From Paenibacillus oralis (GTDB taxonomy: Bacteria > Bacillota > Bacilli > Paenibacillales > Paenibacillaceae): a DNA stretch of 64,000 nt. The notes beneath the pieces are model-generated. The model was given only the letters and a program-made list of their open reading frames with translations, made no database searches and was not told the DNA's origin. The DNA lies in NCBI RefSeq assembly GCF_003863965.1, contig NZ_RRCN01000001.1, positions 7,499,071 to 7,563,070 on the forward strand, read 5' to 3'. Below are positions 33,538 to 42,944 of the stretch, in pieces (position 1 is the first letter of the stretch; every line of letters starts with the position of its first letter). Position numbers and translations under genes: made by a program.

Positions 33538-34153
33538 TTTTGTTTGTTGTTTCCCACCTTAACGCCGTCCCGAAGGAACAGAGCAGCGCCACCGACGCAC
33601 CGGCCAATAAACCGCCGGCAATGTCGCTCGCATAATGGACGCCAAGGTACAAGCGGCTGATCCCGATCAGCAAGATCACCAGAATAATGATAACCCCCCA
33701 CGCTTTGTTCCCATTACGGCCGGAACGAAGCAGCAGGATAGCGATAAAACCATAAAACGCTGCGGAAATCATCGCATTGCCGCTCGGAAAACTGTAACCG
33801 TCCGGAACGGCCAGGCTGTCCCAAAGCTCCGGCCGTTCGCGGTGATAAGCCGATTTAAGGAGCTTGTTCAGCAGCCAAGCGCCGGCCAAACTGACGGTTA
33901 ACCAAATGGCGTACTGGCCCCGACGCAAAACAATAAGCGTCCAAGCCAGGACAATCACAAACGCGACCACGAACCCCGACGTCGTTCCCAGATTGGAAAA
34001 TGCTTTAATGATCGGGTTCAAACCGTCTGTACGGAGCGCGAAAAAGAAATCACCGATCGCTTGATCAATTAGCACCAACATATCGTGCTGCACCATATAT
34101 CCTAGAAGCACAAAACAGACGGCAAGCAAAGCCGCCCAAATCCCATATCTCAA
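33521..34153 (-). CDS. PAP2-family membrane phosphatase
   Basis: 210 residues with about five or six membrane segments. TTG 34153 is preceded by AAAGGAGGAGACGGA, which decides the start; the frame upstream has no ribosome binding site. Motif 1: KSAYHRERP; motif 2: SFPSGNAMIS; motif 3: SRLYLGVHYASD. Motif 2 has Asn where the family usually has His (PSGH). The enzyme would dephosphorylate lipid phosphates such as undecaprenyl pyrophosphate or phosphatidic acid on the outer membrane face. Not obviously linked to neighbours. Confidence 0.85.
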   Translation of the reverse strand: MRYGIWAALLAVCFVLLGYMVQHDMLVLIDQAIGDFFFALRTDGLNPIIKAFSNLGTTSGFVVAFVIVLAWTLIVLRRGQYAIWLTVSLAGAWLLNKLLKSAYHRERPELWDSLAVPDGYSFPSGNAMISAAFYGFIAILLLRSGRNGNKAWGVIIILVILLIGISRLYLGVHYASDIAGGLLAGASVALLCSFGTALRWETTNKIVNHR

Positions 34154-34373
34154 TCCGTCTCCTCCTTTTGATCCCCAAAATGCTGCTAATCCACAATATT
34201 TTACCGATTTTACGATATGCAGACAAGACCGAAATTGCAAACCGGAAACATCCGCAAATATCCGCTTGAAACATTAAAACGTACCGTCCAAAGCCGACAG
34301 GATACAATATCCACCGAACCTGCATTAATATACTTACTACTTCAGCTTAATTGGACGATCACTTCGACGAATC

Positions 34374-34899
34374 TTAGATCTGGATCGAAGAATTTATCAG
34401 GCAAATTTTATCCGTTAAAACCGACGTCTCTTTCTCAGACAGCAAGATGGGGCCGATGCAGGGTGTCCAGCCAGCAGCAAACACAATTCCAACCAGAACG
34501 GAACCTAGTTTGGGCTGAATCACTTGGATCGGTAGCGAAATACGCAGTTCCCGCATGAGGAAGCGCAGACGAATACGGCCCAGCAGGAAACAGCCTAGCA
34601 GGAAAATAAATGCCCCCAAGCATCCGAATCAAATCCCGATATTGTTCAAACCAATGCCCCAATAAACTCGCCGAGAAACCTAACAGGTAATACACCGTGA
34701 GAATCCGGCCAAAAACAATAGTGAATGACCGATTACCGTTCCGGAAACGCCCTTTGCTTCGCGCGACTTAATGTCGCTTATGGAAACGCCTGTGATATAT
34801 GATAGAAAAGAGGGGTATAGCACACGTGCATGGAGAAATAAACGCCAGCATTTCCCCACCAAAGGCCATCCACGACGTAACCTGTTCCACTTAAATCAA
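34374..34899 (-). pseudogene. ccdA-like cytochrome c biogenesis gene, multiply frameshifted
   Basis: Reading the minus strand through three frames recovers a CcdA protein: MLAFISPCTCAIP, then YPSFLSYITGVSISDIKSRE ... HSLLFLAGFS, then YYLLGFSASLLGHWFEQYRDLIRMLGG, then FLLGCFLLG ... SVLVGIVFAAGWTPCIGPILLS, where the SPC and WTPCIGP Cys motifs of CcdA stand. The second half of the protein is missing. It lies right after the ResA-like gene, the normal partner. CcdA passes electrons across the membrane to such thioredoxins, so this partner must be encoded elsewhere if needed. Confidence 0.8.
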
Positions 34900-34921
34900 T
34901 CTCCTGACCAACTATCATTTG

Positions 34922-35446
34922 TCATGGATGACGAAACTTATCCAGCAGCGCTTCAATTTGCTCGTTGCTACGCAGTTCCCCCGTCCTCCGCTCCACAATC
35001 CGGCCGTTCTTGTCTATTAGGAGCGTAACCGGCAATCCATTGATGCGATATTTTTTCTTCATTTCATTGTCTCGATCCAACACAACAGTAAAATCCAGGT
35101 CTACTTTCTCTACAAACCGACGTGCCCGCTCTGGAGTCTCGCCGACATTGACAGCGATTATCGCGATATCTGAGGATTGCGCATAAACCTCATTCAAAAG
35201 TGGCATTTCGTTGACGCAAGGTCCGCACCAAGAGGCCCAAAAATTCAACAGAACGTTACTTCCCCGAAAATCGGCCAAGCGTACCGTTTCCCCTTGGAGA
35301 TCGGTAAGTTCGAATGAAGGCGCAATACTTCCCACTCTGCTATCTTCCTGGTGCTGCAGGTTTTGTATGAATGCATTTATGATTGCAAAAACCGTAAGCA
35401 CAAACAGGCTCCACTTCACCCACCTTAAACGGGCCACCCTGTCCAT
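34922..35446 (-). CDS. ResA/TlpA-like membrane-anchored thioredoxin
   Basis: 174 residues from ATG 35446 (GGGGG 9 nt upstream). One N-terminal membrane anchor (WVKWSLFVLTVFAIINAFI), then an extracytoplasmic redoxin domain with FWASWCGPCVNEMPLL and the cis-Pro loop GLPVTLLIDKNG. ResA-type proteins reduce apocytochrome c Cys for heme attachment; this fits the c-type cytochrome two genes upstream. It is 13 nt after the SCO gene. Confidence 0.9.
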   Translation of the reverse strand: MDRVARLRWVKWSLFVLTVFAIINAFIQNLQHQEDSRVGSIAPSFELTDLQGETVRLADFRGSNVLLNFWASWCGPCVNEMPLLNEVYAQSSDIAIIAVNVGETPERARRFVEKVDLDFTVVLDRDNEMKKKYRINGLPVTLLIDKNGRIVERRTGELRSNEQIEALLDKFRHP

Positions 35447-35459
35447 ATCCACAGGCCCC

Positions 35460-36035
35460 CTATCGCAGCAACGTTTTAATATCTTTGATGATTTTCTCGT
35501 ATGGTGTATTTTCCATGCCGTCATATTTAGCGACAACCGTCCCGGACTGATCGACCAGATAGAAGGACGTGCCGTGTATCACCTGATCGGATGCCCCATC
35601 TTTGGAGATCGGAGCTTTAAACGATTTCAGCACAAACGTTTTAATCTCTTCAAATCCGTATCCGGTTAATGCACTCCAATTGGTAAAATCGGCGTCAAAT
35701 TTCTCCAAATAGCTTCTAAGCGCGGCCGGATCGTCGCGCTCCGGGTCTACCGAGAAAGAGATCAGCTCCGCCTCAACATCGGCCGACTTCAAACGCTTCT
35801 GTAGCTCGGCCATGTTCGCCGTCATCGTCGGACATACCGTCTCACAGTACGTAAAGATAAAATCGGCTATCCAGACTTTTCCTTGTAAATCGGACAAGGA
35901 TACCTCCATTTCATCTTGGTTCGTGAACGAAAAAGGCTCAACGGGATAGTTCAACTGATTTGGCTTGCTGCTACCGCAGGCGGCTGAAATCATCAAACTC
36001 AGAATCAACAGGCCGATTACCACTGTTTTTTTCAC
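35460..36035 (-). CDS. SCO1/SenC-family copper lipoprotein
   Basis: About 191 residues from GTG 36035 or 36041. Lipobox near LSLMISAACGSS; copper Cys pair in FTYCETVCPTM and the conserved His in QVIHGTSFYLVD. SCO proteins bring copper to the CuA site of cytochrome c oxidase subunit II, or act as thiol reductases. The subunit II encoded here (40291) has no CuA ligands, so a thiol-redox or other copper role is worth considering. It is part of the qox downstream block. Confidence 0.88.
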   Translation of the reverse strand: MKKTVVIGLLILSLMISAACGSSKPNQLNYPVEPFSFTNQDEMEVSLSDLQGKVWIADFIFTYCETVCPTMTANMAELQKRLKSADVEAELISFSVDPERDDPAALRSYLEKFDADFTNWSALTGYGFEEIKTFVLKSFKAPISKDGASDQVIHGTSFYLVDQSGTVVAKYDGMENTPYEKIIKDIKTLLR

Positions 36036-36051
36036 CCTCACATCCCCTTTC

Positions 36052-36384
36052 TCACTTCAGTGCGGCCAACCATTCCGCCAACGCTTCAATCTCTTCCTTT
36101 TCCAGTCTTTTTTTATATGCGGGCATTCCATTTGCACCTTCTTCGAGAATGGAGATCAATTGTTTCTTGGATAAGCTTGCACCAACTTTCTGAAGGTCCG
36201 GTCCGACCCGACCGCTTAAATCCGCAGCATGGCAAGATATGCATTGATTTTTATATAATGCGGCCGCTTTTTCATCAGCAGGTGTTGTGATGCTCGACTT
36301 CAGGAATGTATCATCTTTCTGTTGCCCGCACCCGGACAATAGCAGCACTGTCAATGTCATAGCCAAGATATATCGTTGCCTCAT
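36052..36384 (-). CDS. Small membrane-bound c-type cytochrome lipoprotein
   Basis: 110 residues from ATG 36384 (GGAGG 3-4 nt upstream in a GGCGGAGG stretch). Lipobox LLLSGC, heme motif C48-ISC-H52, and the axial Met in ANGMPAY. It resembles the B. subtilis c551-type electron carriers that feed cytochrome c oxidases, here tied to a quinol-type oxidase operon. Confidence 0.87.
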   Translation of the reverse strand: MRQRYILAMTLTVLLLSGCGQQKDDTFLKSSITTPADEKAAALYKNQCISCHAADLSGRVGPDLQKVGASLSKKQLISILEEGANGMPAYKKRLEKEEIEALAEWLAALK

Positions 36385-36441
36385 CTGCCTCCGCCACCTC
36401 TTTCCGCTATCCCTCACCATCAGACATCGATGTCCGTAGAC

Positions 36442-36768
36442 TCATAACGCCACCATGTTGTACATCATAATCCACATCGATCCGGCCACGATCACAACCA
36501 GTATGACTAAACCTAAAAGAAGCGAAATCAGGTTATAACGAGGCTTCTTCTCATCGCGCAAATGCATAAAGAATAATAATTGCACGACTAACTGCAGGGT
36601 GGCGGCTATCATCAGCACTATTGCGTTAGCCTTGCCCTCCAGCCAACCGTTCAGTACGATCACGATTGGAATAACGGTCAATACGATAGAACAAATAAAC
36701 CCGATCGTATACGATTTGAACGAACCGTGCATTACTTCCCCATCATGCGTTGCATTCGGCTGCGCCAT
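36442..36768 (-). CDS. qoxD: Quinol oxidase subunit IV
   Basis: 108 residues, three membrane segments: SYTIGFICSIVLTVIPIVIVLNGW, AIVLMIAATLQLVVQLLFFMHL and LISLLLGLVILVVIVAGSMWIMM. This is the bacterial subunit IV (CyoD/QoxD) pattern, including MHLRDEKKPRYN. It stabilises the aa3-600 complex. It adjoins qoxC with no gap. Confidence 0.92.
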   Translation of the reverse strand: MAQPNATHDGEVMHGSFKSYTIGFICSIVLTVIPIVIVLNGWLEGKANAIVLMIAATLQLVVQLLFFMHLRDEKKPRYNLISLLLGLVILVVIVAGSMWIMMYNMVAL

Positions 36769-37362
36769 TTAGCTCACCCCCATTAAATAAACGACCGTAA
36801 AGACGAAAATCCAGACGACATCAAGGAAATGCCAAAATAGACTGATGACGTTCACTTTCCGCTTCGTCACAGGTGTGATGCCTCGCTTCGCCAATTGCAT
36901 AATGACGGCGATCATCCATACCAACCCAATGAGCACATGCAAGCCATGCGTGCCGACCAAGGTGTAAAATGCCGATAAAAAGGCGCTTGTCCCCATCGTC
37001 GCCCCTTCATGGATCAAATGAGTGAATTCGTTGACTTCCATCCCAATAAATATTGCACCAAGCAATGCGGTTATGCCCAGCCAGTTGATTAATCCCTGCT
37101 TATTGCCCCTATGCATCGCCAGCAGCGCCAGACCGCAAGTGTAGCTGCTGGTGAGCAGGATAAAAGTACTGGCGATAATTCCACCTATCTCGAATAATTC
37201 AGCGGGTCCCGGCCCGCCGTTCGTGTTACCACGAAGAACAATGTAGGTGGCAAAAAAAGTGCCGAATATCATCACATCGGTCATCAGGTAAATCCAGAAT
37301 CCGAATGTGCGCATTCCTTCCAAATCTGGATGTTCGTGACGCTCCGCATGAGATTGTGCCAT
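36769..37362 (-). CDS. qoxC: Quinol oxidase subunit III
   Basis: 197 residues with five membrane segments: FGFWIYLMTDVMIFGTFFATYIVLRG (first family signature), IIASTFILLTSSYTCGLA, GTHGLHVLIGLVWMIAV and VISLFWHFLDVVWIFVFTVVYL. It belongs to the heme-copper oxidase subunit III family, QoxC type. Start overlaps the qoxB stop by one base. Confidence 0.95.
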   Translation of the reverse strand: MAQSHAERHEHPDLEGMRTFGFWIYLMTDVMIFGTFFATYIVLRGNTNGGPGPAELFEIGGIIASTFILLTSSYTCGLALLAMHRGNKQGLINWLGITALLGAIFIGMEVNEFTHLIHEGATMGTSAFLSAFYTLVGTHGLHVLIGLVWMIAVIMQLAKRGITPVTKRKVNVISLFWHFLDVVWIFVFTVVYLMGVS

Positions 37363-39350
37363 TAAGCGATCACCCTGCCTTTCCGTGCTTCCGCTTCCGT
37401 ATGTTCTATTTCGTCAACCGGAATGTAGTAGTCGGTATCGTAGTTGAAAGAATGAACTAGCATGCTGATCGCTATGCCGGCAAGTCCCGCGACAATGAAA
37501 CCTATCCAATGGAACACGAATCCGAAGCCGGCGACAAACCAGCAAGCTGATATGATAATCGGAATGCCGGAGTTCTTGGGCATATGGATAGGCATAATCT
37601 TTGCCGCTTCCGCTCCTGATTGTTCTCCACGAGCACCGCGTTGCTTCCGTTCCCACCATTCATCCTGACTTGACACCTCAGGCAGTACAGCAAAGTTGTA
37701 GTGCGGAGCTGGTGACGGAATCGACCACTCCAGTGTTCGGCCGTCCCACGGATCGCCCGTTAAATCTGAATTGACTTCTCGGTGCTTGAAACCATGCGCA
37801 ATTTGCCAGACTTGAATCAGGAAGGCAACGCCCATCAGTACAGCACCGATAGTGGACACCAGATTCATCTCCCACCAGCCTTTGTCCCAACCATAGGTGA
37901 CGACCCGCCGCGTCATCCCCATTAAACCAAGTACATATTGGGGCATGAAACAACAGTAAAAACCGATATTCCAGAACCAGAACGCCCATTTACCGATGCG
38001 CTCGTTCAGCTTAAAGCCGAACAGCTTCGGCCACCAGTAATATAAGCCGGCAAAATAACCGAATACGACCCCGCCGATGATGACGTGATGAAAGTGGGCG
38101 ACCAGAAAGTAGCTGTTATGAAACTGGAAATCGGCCGGCGCAACCGACAGTAGCACACCCGTCAGGCCGCCGGTTACGAAGCACGGAATAAACCCGATCG
38201 TCCATAACATCGGTGTTTCGAACGTAATCCGGCCCCGGAACATCGTAAATAGCCAGTTGAATACTTTGGCCCCCGTCGGAATGGCAATCAGCATCGTCGT
38301 CAGGGCGAAGAAGGCGTTGACGTCGGCACCCGAACCCATCGTGAAGAAGTGATGCGCCCACACGAGGAAAGACAAGATGCTGATGATCATCATTGCGTAC
38401 ACCATTGACTTGTAACCGAACAGCTTCTTCTTCGCGAAAGTCGACACGATTTCCGAGAAAATACCAAAGGCTGGAAGGACGATGATATACACTTCAGGAT
38501 GTCCCCACATCCAGATCAGATTGATGTACATCATCGGATTGCCGCCCCCGTCTAACGTGAAAAAATGCGCGCCGGCGTAACGGTCGAGAAACAGAAGCGC
38601 AAGCGTCGCCGTCAGAATCGGAAACGAGAAGATTATCGCGATGCAGCTCGACAGCACGGACCATGGAAACATTGGCATCTTCATCAACTTCATGCCCGGT
38701 GCACGCATCTTCAGTATCGTCACGATGAAGTTGATTCCGGTCATCAGGCTGCCGATCCCCGATATCTGAATGCCCCAAATATAGAAATCCTGCCCGGGGC
38801 CGGAATTGTACATCAGCTCCGAATACGGCGGGTAAGCCAGCCAGCCGGCGTCCGGCGATCCACCGATGACAAAGCTCAGATTAAACAACATCGCACCAGA
38901 GAAAAACAGCCAAAAGCTAAGCGCATTCAGAAACGGATACGCCACATCTCGCGCCCCGATCTGCAGCGGAACCATTACATTGAACAAACCGAACATAAAC
39001 GGCATGGCCATAAACAAAATCATAATGACGCCATGCGTCGTAAAAATTTCGTTGTAATGATCCGGCTTGAGAAAATCAAATTCCGGTACAGTAAGCTGCG
39101 CCCGCATGAGTAGCGCATCCACGCCGCCGCGGAACAACATTAGAAAAGCCGACAAAATATACATAATACCAATTTTCTTGTGATCAACGGTTGTCAGCCA
39201 TTCCCGCCACAACCATTTCCATTTCCGGAAATACGTCAATCCAGCGACGATAGCAATAAGCGTCAGCACAATCGCGGCATCCGCCCCGTAAATTAATGGA
39301 TCGCCTGTTACAAAAAAGTCTGAGGCAAAGCTCCTCACTTTGTCCCACAT
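37362..39350 (-). CDS. qoxB: Quinol oxidase subunit I (aa3-600 type)
   Basis: About 662 residues from ATG 39350 (AAGGGGGAG 8 nt upstream; the longer frame to 39422 lies inside qoxA). It follows B. subtilis QoxB closely: DFFVTGDPLIYGADA at the start, EWLTTVDHKKIGIMYI, HGVIMILFMAMPF (heme a ligand), WGHPEVYIIVLP (CuB His and the His-Tyr), HHFFTMG (CuB His) and HFHHVIIGG (heme ligands). It oxidises menaquinol and reduces O2 while pumping protons. Confidence 0.96.
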   Translation of the reverse strand: MWDKVRSFASDFFVTGDPLIYGADAAIVLTLIAIVAGLTYFRKWKWLWREWLTTVDHKKIGIMYILSAFLMLFRGGVDALLMRAQLTVPEFDFLKPDHYNEIFTTHGVIMILFMAMPFMFGLFNVMVPLQIGARDVAYPFLNALSFWLFFSGAMLFNLSFVIGGSPDAGWLAYPPYSELMYNSGPGQDFYIWGIQISGIGSLMTGINFIVTILKMRAPGMKLMKMPMFPWSVLSSCIAIIFSFPILTATLALLFLDRYAGAHFFTLDGGGNPMMYINLIWMWGHPEVYIIVLPAFGIFSEIVSTFAKKKLFGYKSMVYAMMIISILSFLVWAHHFFTMGSGADVNAFFALTTMLIAIPTGAKVFNWLFTMFRGRITFETPMLWTIGFIPCFVTGGLTGVLLSVAPADFQFHNSYFLVAHFHHVIIGGVVFGYFAGLYYWWPKLFGFKLNERIGKWAFWFWNIGFYCCFMPQYVLGLMGMTRRVVTYGWDKGWWEMNLVSTIGAVLMGVAFLIQVWQIAHGFKHREVNSDLTGDPWDGRTLEWSIPSPAPHYNFAVLPEVSSQDEWWERKQRGARGEQSGAEAAKIMPIHMPKNSGIPIIISACWFVAGFGFVFHWIGFIVAGLAGIAISMLVHSFNYDTDYYIPVDEIEHTEAEARKGRVIA

Positions 39351-39370
39351 AAACATCTCCCCCTTGGCTG

Positions 39371-40291
39371 TTATTGGCCCGACGTTGTCTCTTCGAGTTC
39401 GAATCTCTTCGCTTTCTCCCAAGACAACCCGTGGTTGTGAGACGCCGCGTATTTGGTCACGGACATTTCAAACAATCCTTCTGGAAAAGAAGAAAAGAAT
39501 TGCTTCTGCGAGACGGAAGGTTCCGAAAGTCGTTTGTACCCGTCCAGCGTTAACGCAGGCGAAGAACTTTTGATCTCATCCACCCATCGGTCAAACTCCT
39601 CCCTTGAAGTGGACTTCACGTCAAAATACATGTCGGCAAAGTGCGTGCCCGTAAAATTGGCGCCAGAGCCCCAATACATTCCTTGTTCATCAGCCTGCAA
39701 ATAAAGCGTCATGGCCATGCCGGACATCGCGTACATCTGCCCGCCAAGCTGCGGAATCCAGAACGAGTTCATTGGCGAATCAGCAGTAATTTCAAATTTA
39801 ATGGGTACCCCTTGAGGGATTCTCAGCTCATTCACCGTCGCAATGCCCTGCTCCGGATATTGGAACAGCCACTTCCAATTCAGAGAGGTGACCTGAACGG
39901 TGAGCGGTTTTTGATCCGACTCCAGCGGCCGCGATGGTTCCAAAGCATACGTGGCTTGAACGGTGATCACGCCAAGTATCAAGATGACGACGATCGGAAT
40001 CCCCCACCAGACGACTTCCAGCTTCGTGCTGTGCTCCCATTCAGGCGTATAAGTCGCTTTCCGCCCCTTCCGGTCTCGGTAACGCCAAACGATGACCGCA
40101 GTCATGATAAGAACCGGAACAATGACGACACAACACAACGCCAAAGAGATAGCCATCAAGTCCCGTTGCTGCTCGGCAATTGGCCCTTTGGGGTCCAGTA
40201 CAATCATGTTGCGGGTACAACCGGTCGTGAAGAGCAGCAACGCCGGCACCAGACTCATAGCCAATCGCTTGCTAGCTTTCGATTGTTTCAT
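39371..40291 (-). CDS. qoxA: Quinol oxidase subunit II
   Basis: 306 residues from ATG 40291 (GGAG 9 nt upstream). Lipobox LLLFTTGCTRN, two membrane segments, and a cupredoxin domain (LNWKWLFQYPEQGIATVNELRIPQG, DSPMNSFWIPQLGGQMYAMSGM, TGTHFADMYF). No Cys occurs after the second segment, so there is no CuA site, which marks a quinol rather than cytochrome c oxidase. First gene of the qoxABCD operon. Confidence 0.95.
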   Translation of the reverse strand: MKQSKASKRLAMSLVPALLLFTTGCTRNMIVLDPKGPIAEQQRDLMAISLALCCVVIVPVLIMTAVIVWRYRDRKGRKATYTPEWEHSTKLEVVWWGIPIVVILILGVITVQATYALEPSRPLESDQKPLTVQVTSLNWKWLFQYPEQGIATVNELRIPQGVPIKFEITADSPMNSFWIPQLGGQMYAMSGMAMTLYLQADEQGMYWGSGANFTGTHFADMYFDVKSTSREEFDRWVDEIKSSSPALTLDGYKRLSEPSVSQKQFFSSFPEGLFEMSVTKYAASHNHGLSWEKAKRFELEETTSGQ

Positions 40292-40482
40292 CAAACTCAG
40301 CTCCTGTCGACTTCCTTTCGTTTTGAATCCTTTTCACTTTATAAAAGAACTATAGAGATGTCACCAGCCGCTCAACACGAACATGCAACCATCCATATTC
40401 ATAAATTTGTAACAATTCAAGAGTCTTTTAGTGACAAAACTCATGTACGTATCCAAGAAAAATTCTTGCAATTTCGTTGGCT

Positions 40483-41406
40483 TCACTTCAATAAACGAAT
40501 GCTTATATCGGTTAGAACTCCGAACAATAGCGTTGCCAGGCCATTATGGAGAAGGCTCGTAAACAGATACACCTGATCGTTATTGATGGTAAGGGTCAAC
40601 CATACGCCGCTAAGCATTTGACCTATAACAAGAAGTAGGAGCAGCAAAGTTTCGGTGAAAATGCCCCCATTTCTTTTTGATTCGCACTTCCGAACAAACA
40701 AACATACTCCTAAAACCAAAAAGAACAACACCAGTGCGGCCAACCGATGGAGAAACACGATGCTTGCTGCTCCAGACATGGGAGGAACGATTTGATCGTT
40801 GCAGAGCGGCCAGCCTGCACATCCGGCCTCCGCTTCCATATGTCGGATGTATGCCCCCAAATAAACAACGCCATAACAAAATACCCATACTCCCAATGAA
40901 TAAAAGACAAGAGACTTGGACATTGGTTTCCTTGTTGTCTGCTCGTTGTTTCTTCCTGAACGGTATGTCCATAAAACCAATAGCATACTGCTGGAGACCG
41001 CAAGCAGCGATATACCAAAATGAAGGGCCATTACGGCAGGCTGCTGCGGCCATTTTACTGCGGCAGCTCCCATGAGCGCTTGAACAATCGTAAAAAACAG
41101 TGTGCCGCCGGCATACCAGAAGGGTTTCCGGTTGTTTCTGTAGTGACGCCAGGTATAAAGAAAGGTTGCCAGTACCAGCAACCCGACAATTCCTGTGGTC
41201 ATGCGATGAGAATATTCAATCAGGGATTCCAAGGTATAAGCCGGAATAAACTTGCCGTTACATAACGGCCAGTCGTCTCCGCACCCACGTCCGGAACCGG
41301 TTTTGGTCACGATCGCTCCAGCCATCAGTACGACAAACATGCCTACAAATGATACCCAAGCTAACCATCGGTAGCGCAACGAAATCCGATGTTGCACCTT
41401 ATTCAC
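40483..41406 (-). CDS. ctaA: Heme A synthase (CtaA/COX15)
   Basis: 307 residues with eight membrane segments and the family signs GAIVTKTGSGRGCGDDWPLCNGKFIP, EYSHRMTTGIVGL (heme His), AVMALHFGISLLAV, then a second CAGWPLCN pair and FLHRLAALVLF. It oxidises heme O to heme A for the aa3-type oxidase encoded next to it. A ctaB (heme O synthase) gene is not in this window. Confidence 0.95.
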   Translation of the reverse strand: MNKVQHRISLRYRWLAWVSFVGMFVVLMAGAIVTKTGSGRGCGDDWPLCNGKFIPAYTLESLIEYSHRMTTGIVGLLVLATFLYTWRHYRNNRKPFWYAGGTLFFTIVQALMGAAAVKWPQQPAVMALHFGISLLAVSSSMLLVLWTYRSGRNNEQTTRKPMSKSLVFYSLGVWVFCYGVVYLGAYIRHMEAEAGCAGWPLCNDQIVPPMSGAASIVFLHRLAALVLFFLVLGVCLFVRKCESKRNGGIFTETLLLLLLVIGQMLSGVWLTLTINNDQVYLFTSLLHNGLATLLFGVLTDISIRLLK

Positions 41407-41429
41407 CTCATTCCTTAATCGGGGATGAT

Positions 41430-42929
41430 CTACCCGCCCGTCGGTCCGACTGTTTCATGTTGCCGACCATCTTCCATGATCACTTTGATCTCTTGCAACG
41501 TCGAATCCTCCGGACCTTTGACCGGGAGCCCCGCTGCAACGTGACGGCTGATGTAGTCGACGATTTCAGCTGTAATCCTTTGCCCGGGCATTAGAATCGG
41601 AATTCCGGGAGGATAGACATAGACAAATTCCGTACACACTCCCCCGATGGCCTGAGACCATTTCAGCGGCTCCGCGGGCATATAAAATGCTTCTCTCGGT
41701 GTTACGATAAATTGTGATGCTGCAGGAACAACAGATGCTTTAATATGGCGAACTGCGTTATCGTCAAGTCGAAACGTTTGGGATAGATGTCGTAATGCTT
41801 GAATCAATCGGGCTGTCTCACGCTCGGTATCGCCAATTGTGATCAGGCACAAAATGTTCGTCAAATCACTTAGTTCGACTTCGATATTATACGTTTCCCG
41901 AAGCCACCGTTCCGCTTCAAACCCGGTCAAGGGAAGTTTCTCAAGATGAATGCATAGCTTGGTTGGATCGTATTGATAGACACCAGCCAGTCCGCAAATC
42001 TCCTCGCCGTAACAATACAAACCTGGAATTTCGTTGATTTGACGACGAGTCTCATGAGCCAGGCGAATCGTCTGTTCCACCAAGGCTTGTCCATGTAAGG
42101 CGAGCTGCCTTCTCGCAGCATCGAGAGAAGCAAGCAGCAAATAAGAAGTTGAAGTGGTAGTTAGCATACTCATGAACGAGCGGATACGCCGAATGTTCAC
42201 GCGGTTACCCTTGACATTCAGCACAGAGCTTTGCGTCAGCGATCCCCCCAGCTTATGCACGCTTGTAGCCGCCATATCTGCTCCCGCCTGCATCGCAGAC
42301 ATCGGCAGCCGGTCGTGAAAATGAAGAAGTGTTCCATGCGCTTCGTCTACCAATACTGGAATGTCGTAGCTATGGATCAACTTGACCATTCGAAGCAAGT
42401 CGATGCTGGTCCCATAATACGTCGGATTGATGAGTAAAACGGCTTTGACATTCGGGTTCCGTTCGATGGCTTGCCGAATCGATGTCAATGTCACTCCATG
42501 CTCGATTCCTAACCGCTCATCTTTCTCAGGTTCCACCCATACAGGGATCGCCCCTGCAAAAATGACAGCGGACAAAATCGATTTGTGCGCATTGCGTGGA
42601 AGAATAATTTTGTCGCCGGGGGCACAAACGGACAAAAGCATTGTCATTATGGCTCCGGTCGTGCCTTGGACGGAAAACAACGTTTCGTCCGCGCCAAAGG
42701 CATCCGCTGCCAATCGCTCCGCTTCGCGGATGACACCTGCCGGTTGATGAAGATCGTCAAGCGGCACGATGTTGATAAGATCGATGGACAACACATTATC
42801 CCCCATAAAAGTACGGAATTCCGGGTCCATTCCGCTGCCTTTCTTGTGGCCTGGAATATGAAACTGCAGCGGTTTGCATGCCGCATGTCTCCGCAGCGCT
42901 GTAAACAATGGTGTATGATAATGATTCAT
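41430..42929 (-). CDS. Orn/Lys/Arg decarboxylase, PLP fold type I
   Basis: 499 residues with the family pattern FHIPGHKKGSGMD, FSVQGTTGAIMTMLLS, LINPTYYGTSIDL, VDEAHGTLLHF and the PLP lysine in ATSVHKLGGSLTQSS. Near the end YPPGIPILMPGQRI. Proteins of this Bacilli group are lysine or arginine decarboxylases of the SpeA/Cad type (cadaverine or agmatine formation); substrate cannot be set from sequence. Divergent from hisC-like and dapA-like genes, with a truncated aldolase between. Confidence 0.93.
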   Translation of the reverse strand: MNHYHTPLFTALRRHAACKPLQFHIPGHKKGSGMDPEFRTFMGDNVLSIDLINIVPLDDLHQPAGVIREAERLAADAFGADETLFSVQGTTGAIMTMLLSVCAPGDKIILPRNAHKSILSAVIFAGAIPVWVEPEKDERLGIEHGVTLTSIRQAIERNPNVKAVLLINPTYYGTSIDLLRMVKLIHSYDIPVLVDEAHGTLLHFHDRLPMSAMQAGADMAATSVHKLGGSLTQSSVLNVKGNRVNIRRIRSFMSMLTTTSTSYLLLASLDAARRQLALHGQALVEQTIRLAHETRRQINEIPGLYCYGEEICGLAGVYQYDPTKLCIHLEKLPLTGFEAERWLRETYNIEVELSDLTNILCLITIGDTERETARLIQALRHLSQTFRLDDNAVRHIKASVVPAASQFIVTPREAFYMPAEPLKWSQAIGGVCTEFVYVYPPGIPILMPGQRITAEIVDYISRHVAAGLPVKGPEDSTLQEIKVIMEDGRQHETVGPTGG

Positions 42930-42944
42930 TAGCTTTCTTTCCTT

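Noticed and set aside
39641..40576. Long plus-strand ORF (311 codons) opposite qoxA and its upstream region
   Set aside because: It is the antisense of a clear qoxA gene, has no recognisable domains or ribosome binding site, and is rich in Arg, His and Asn as expected of a shadow frame.
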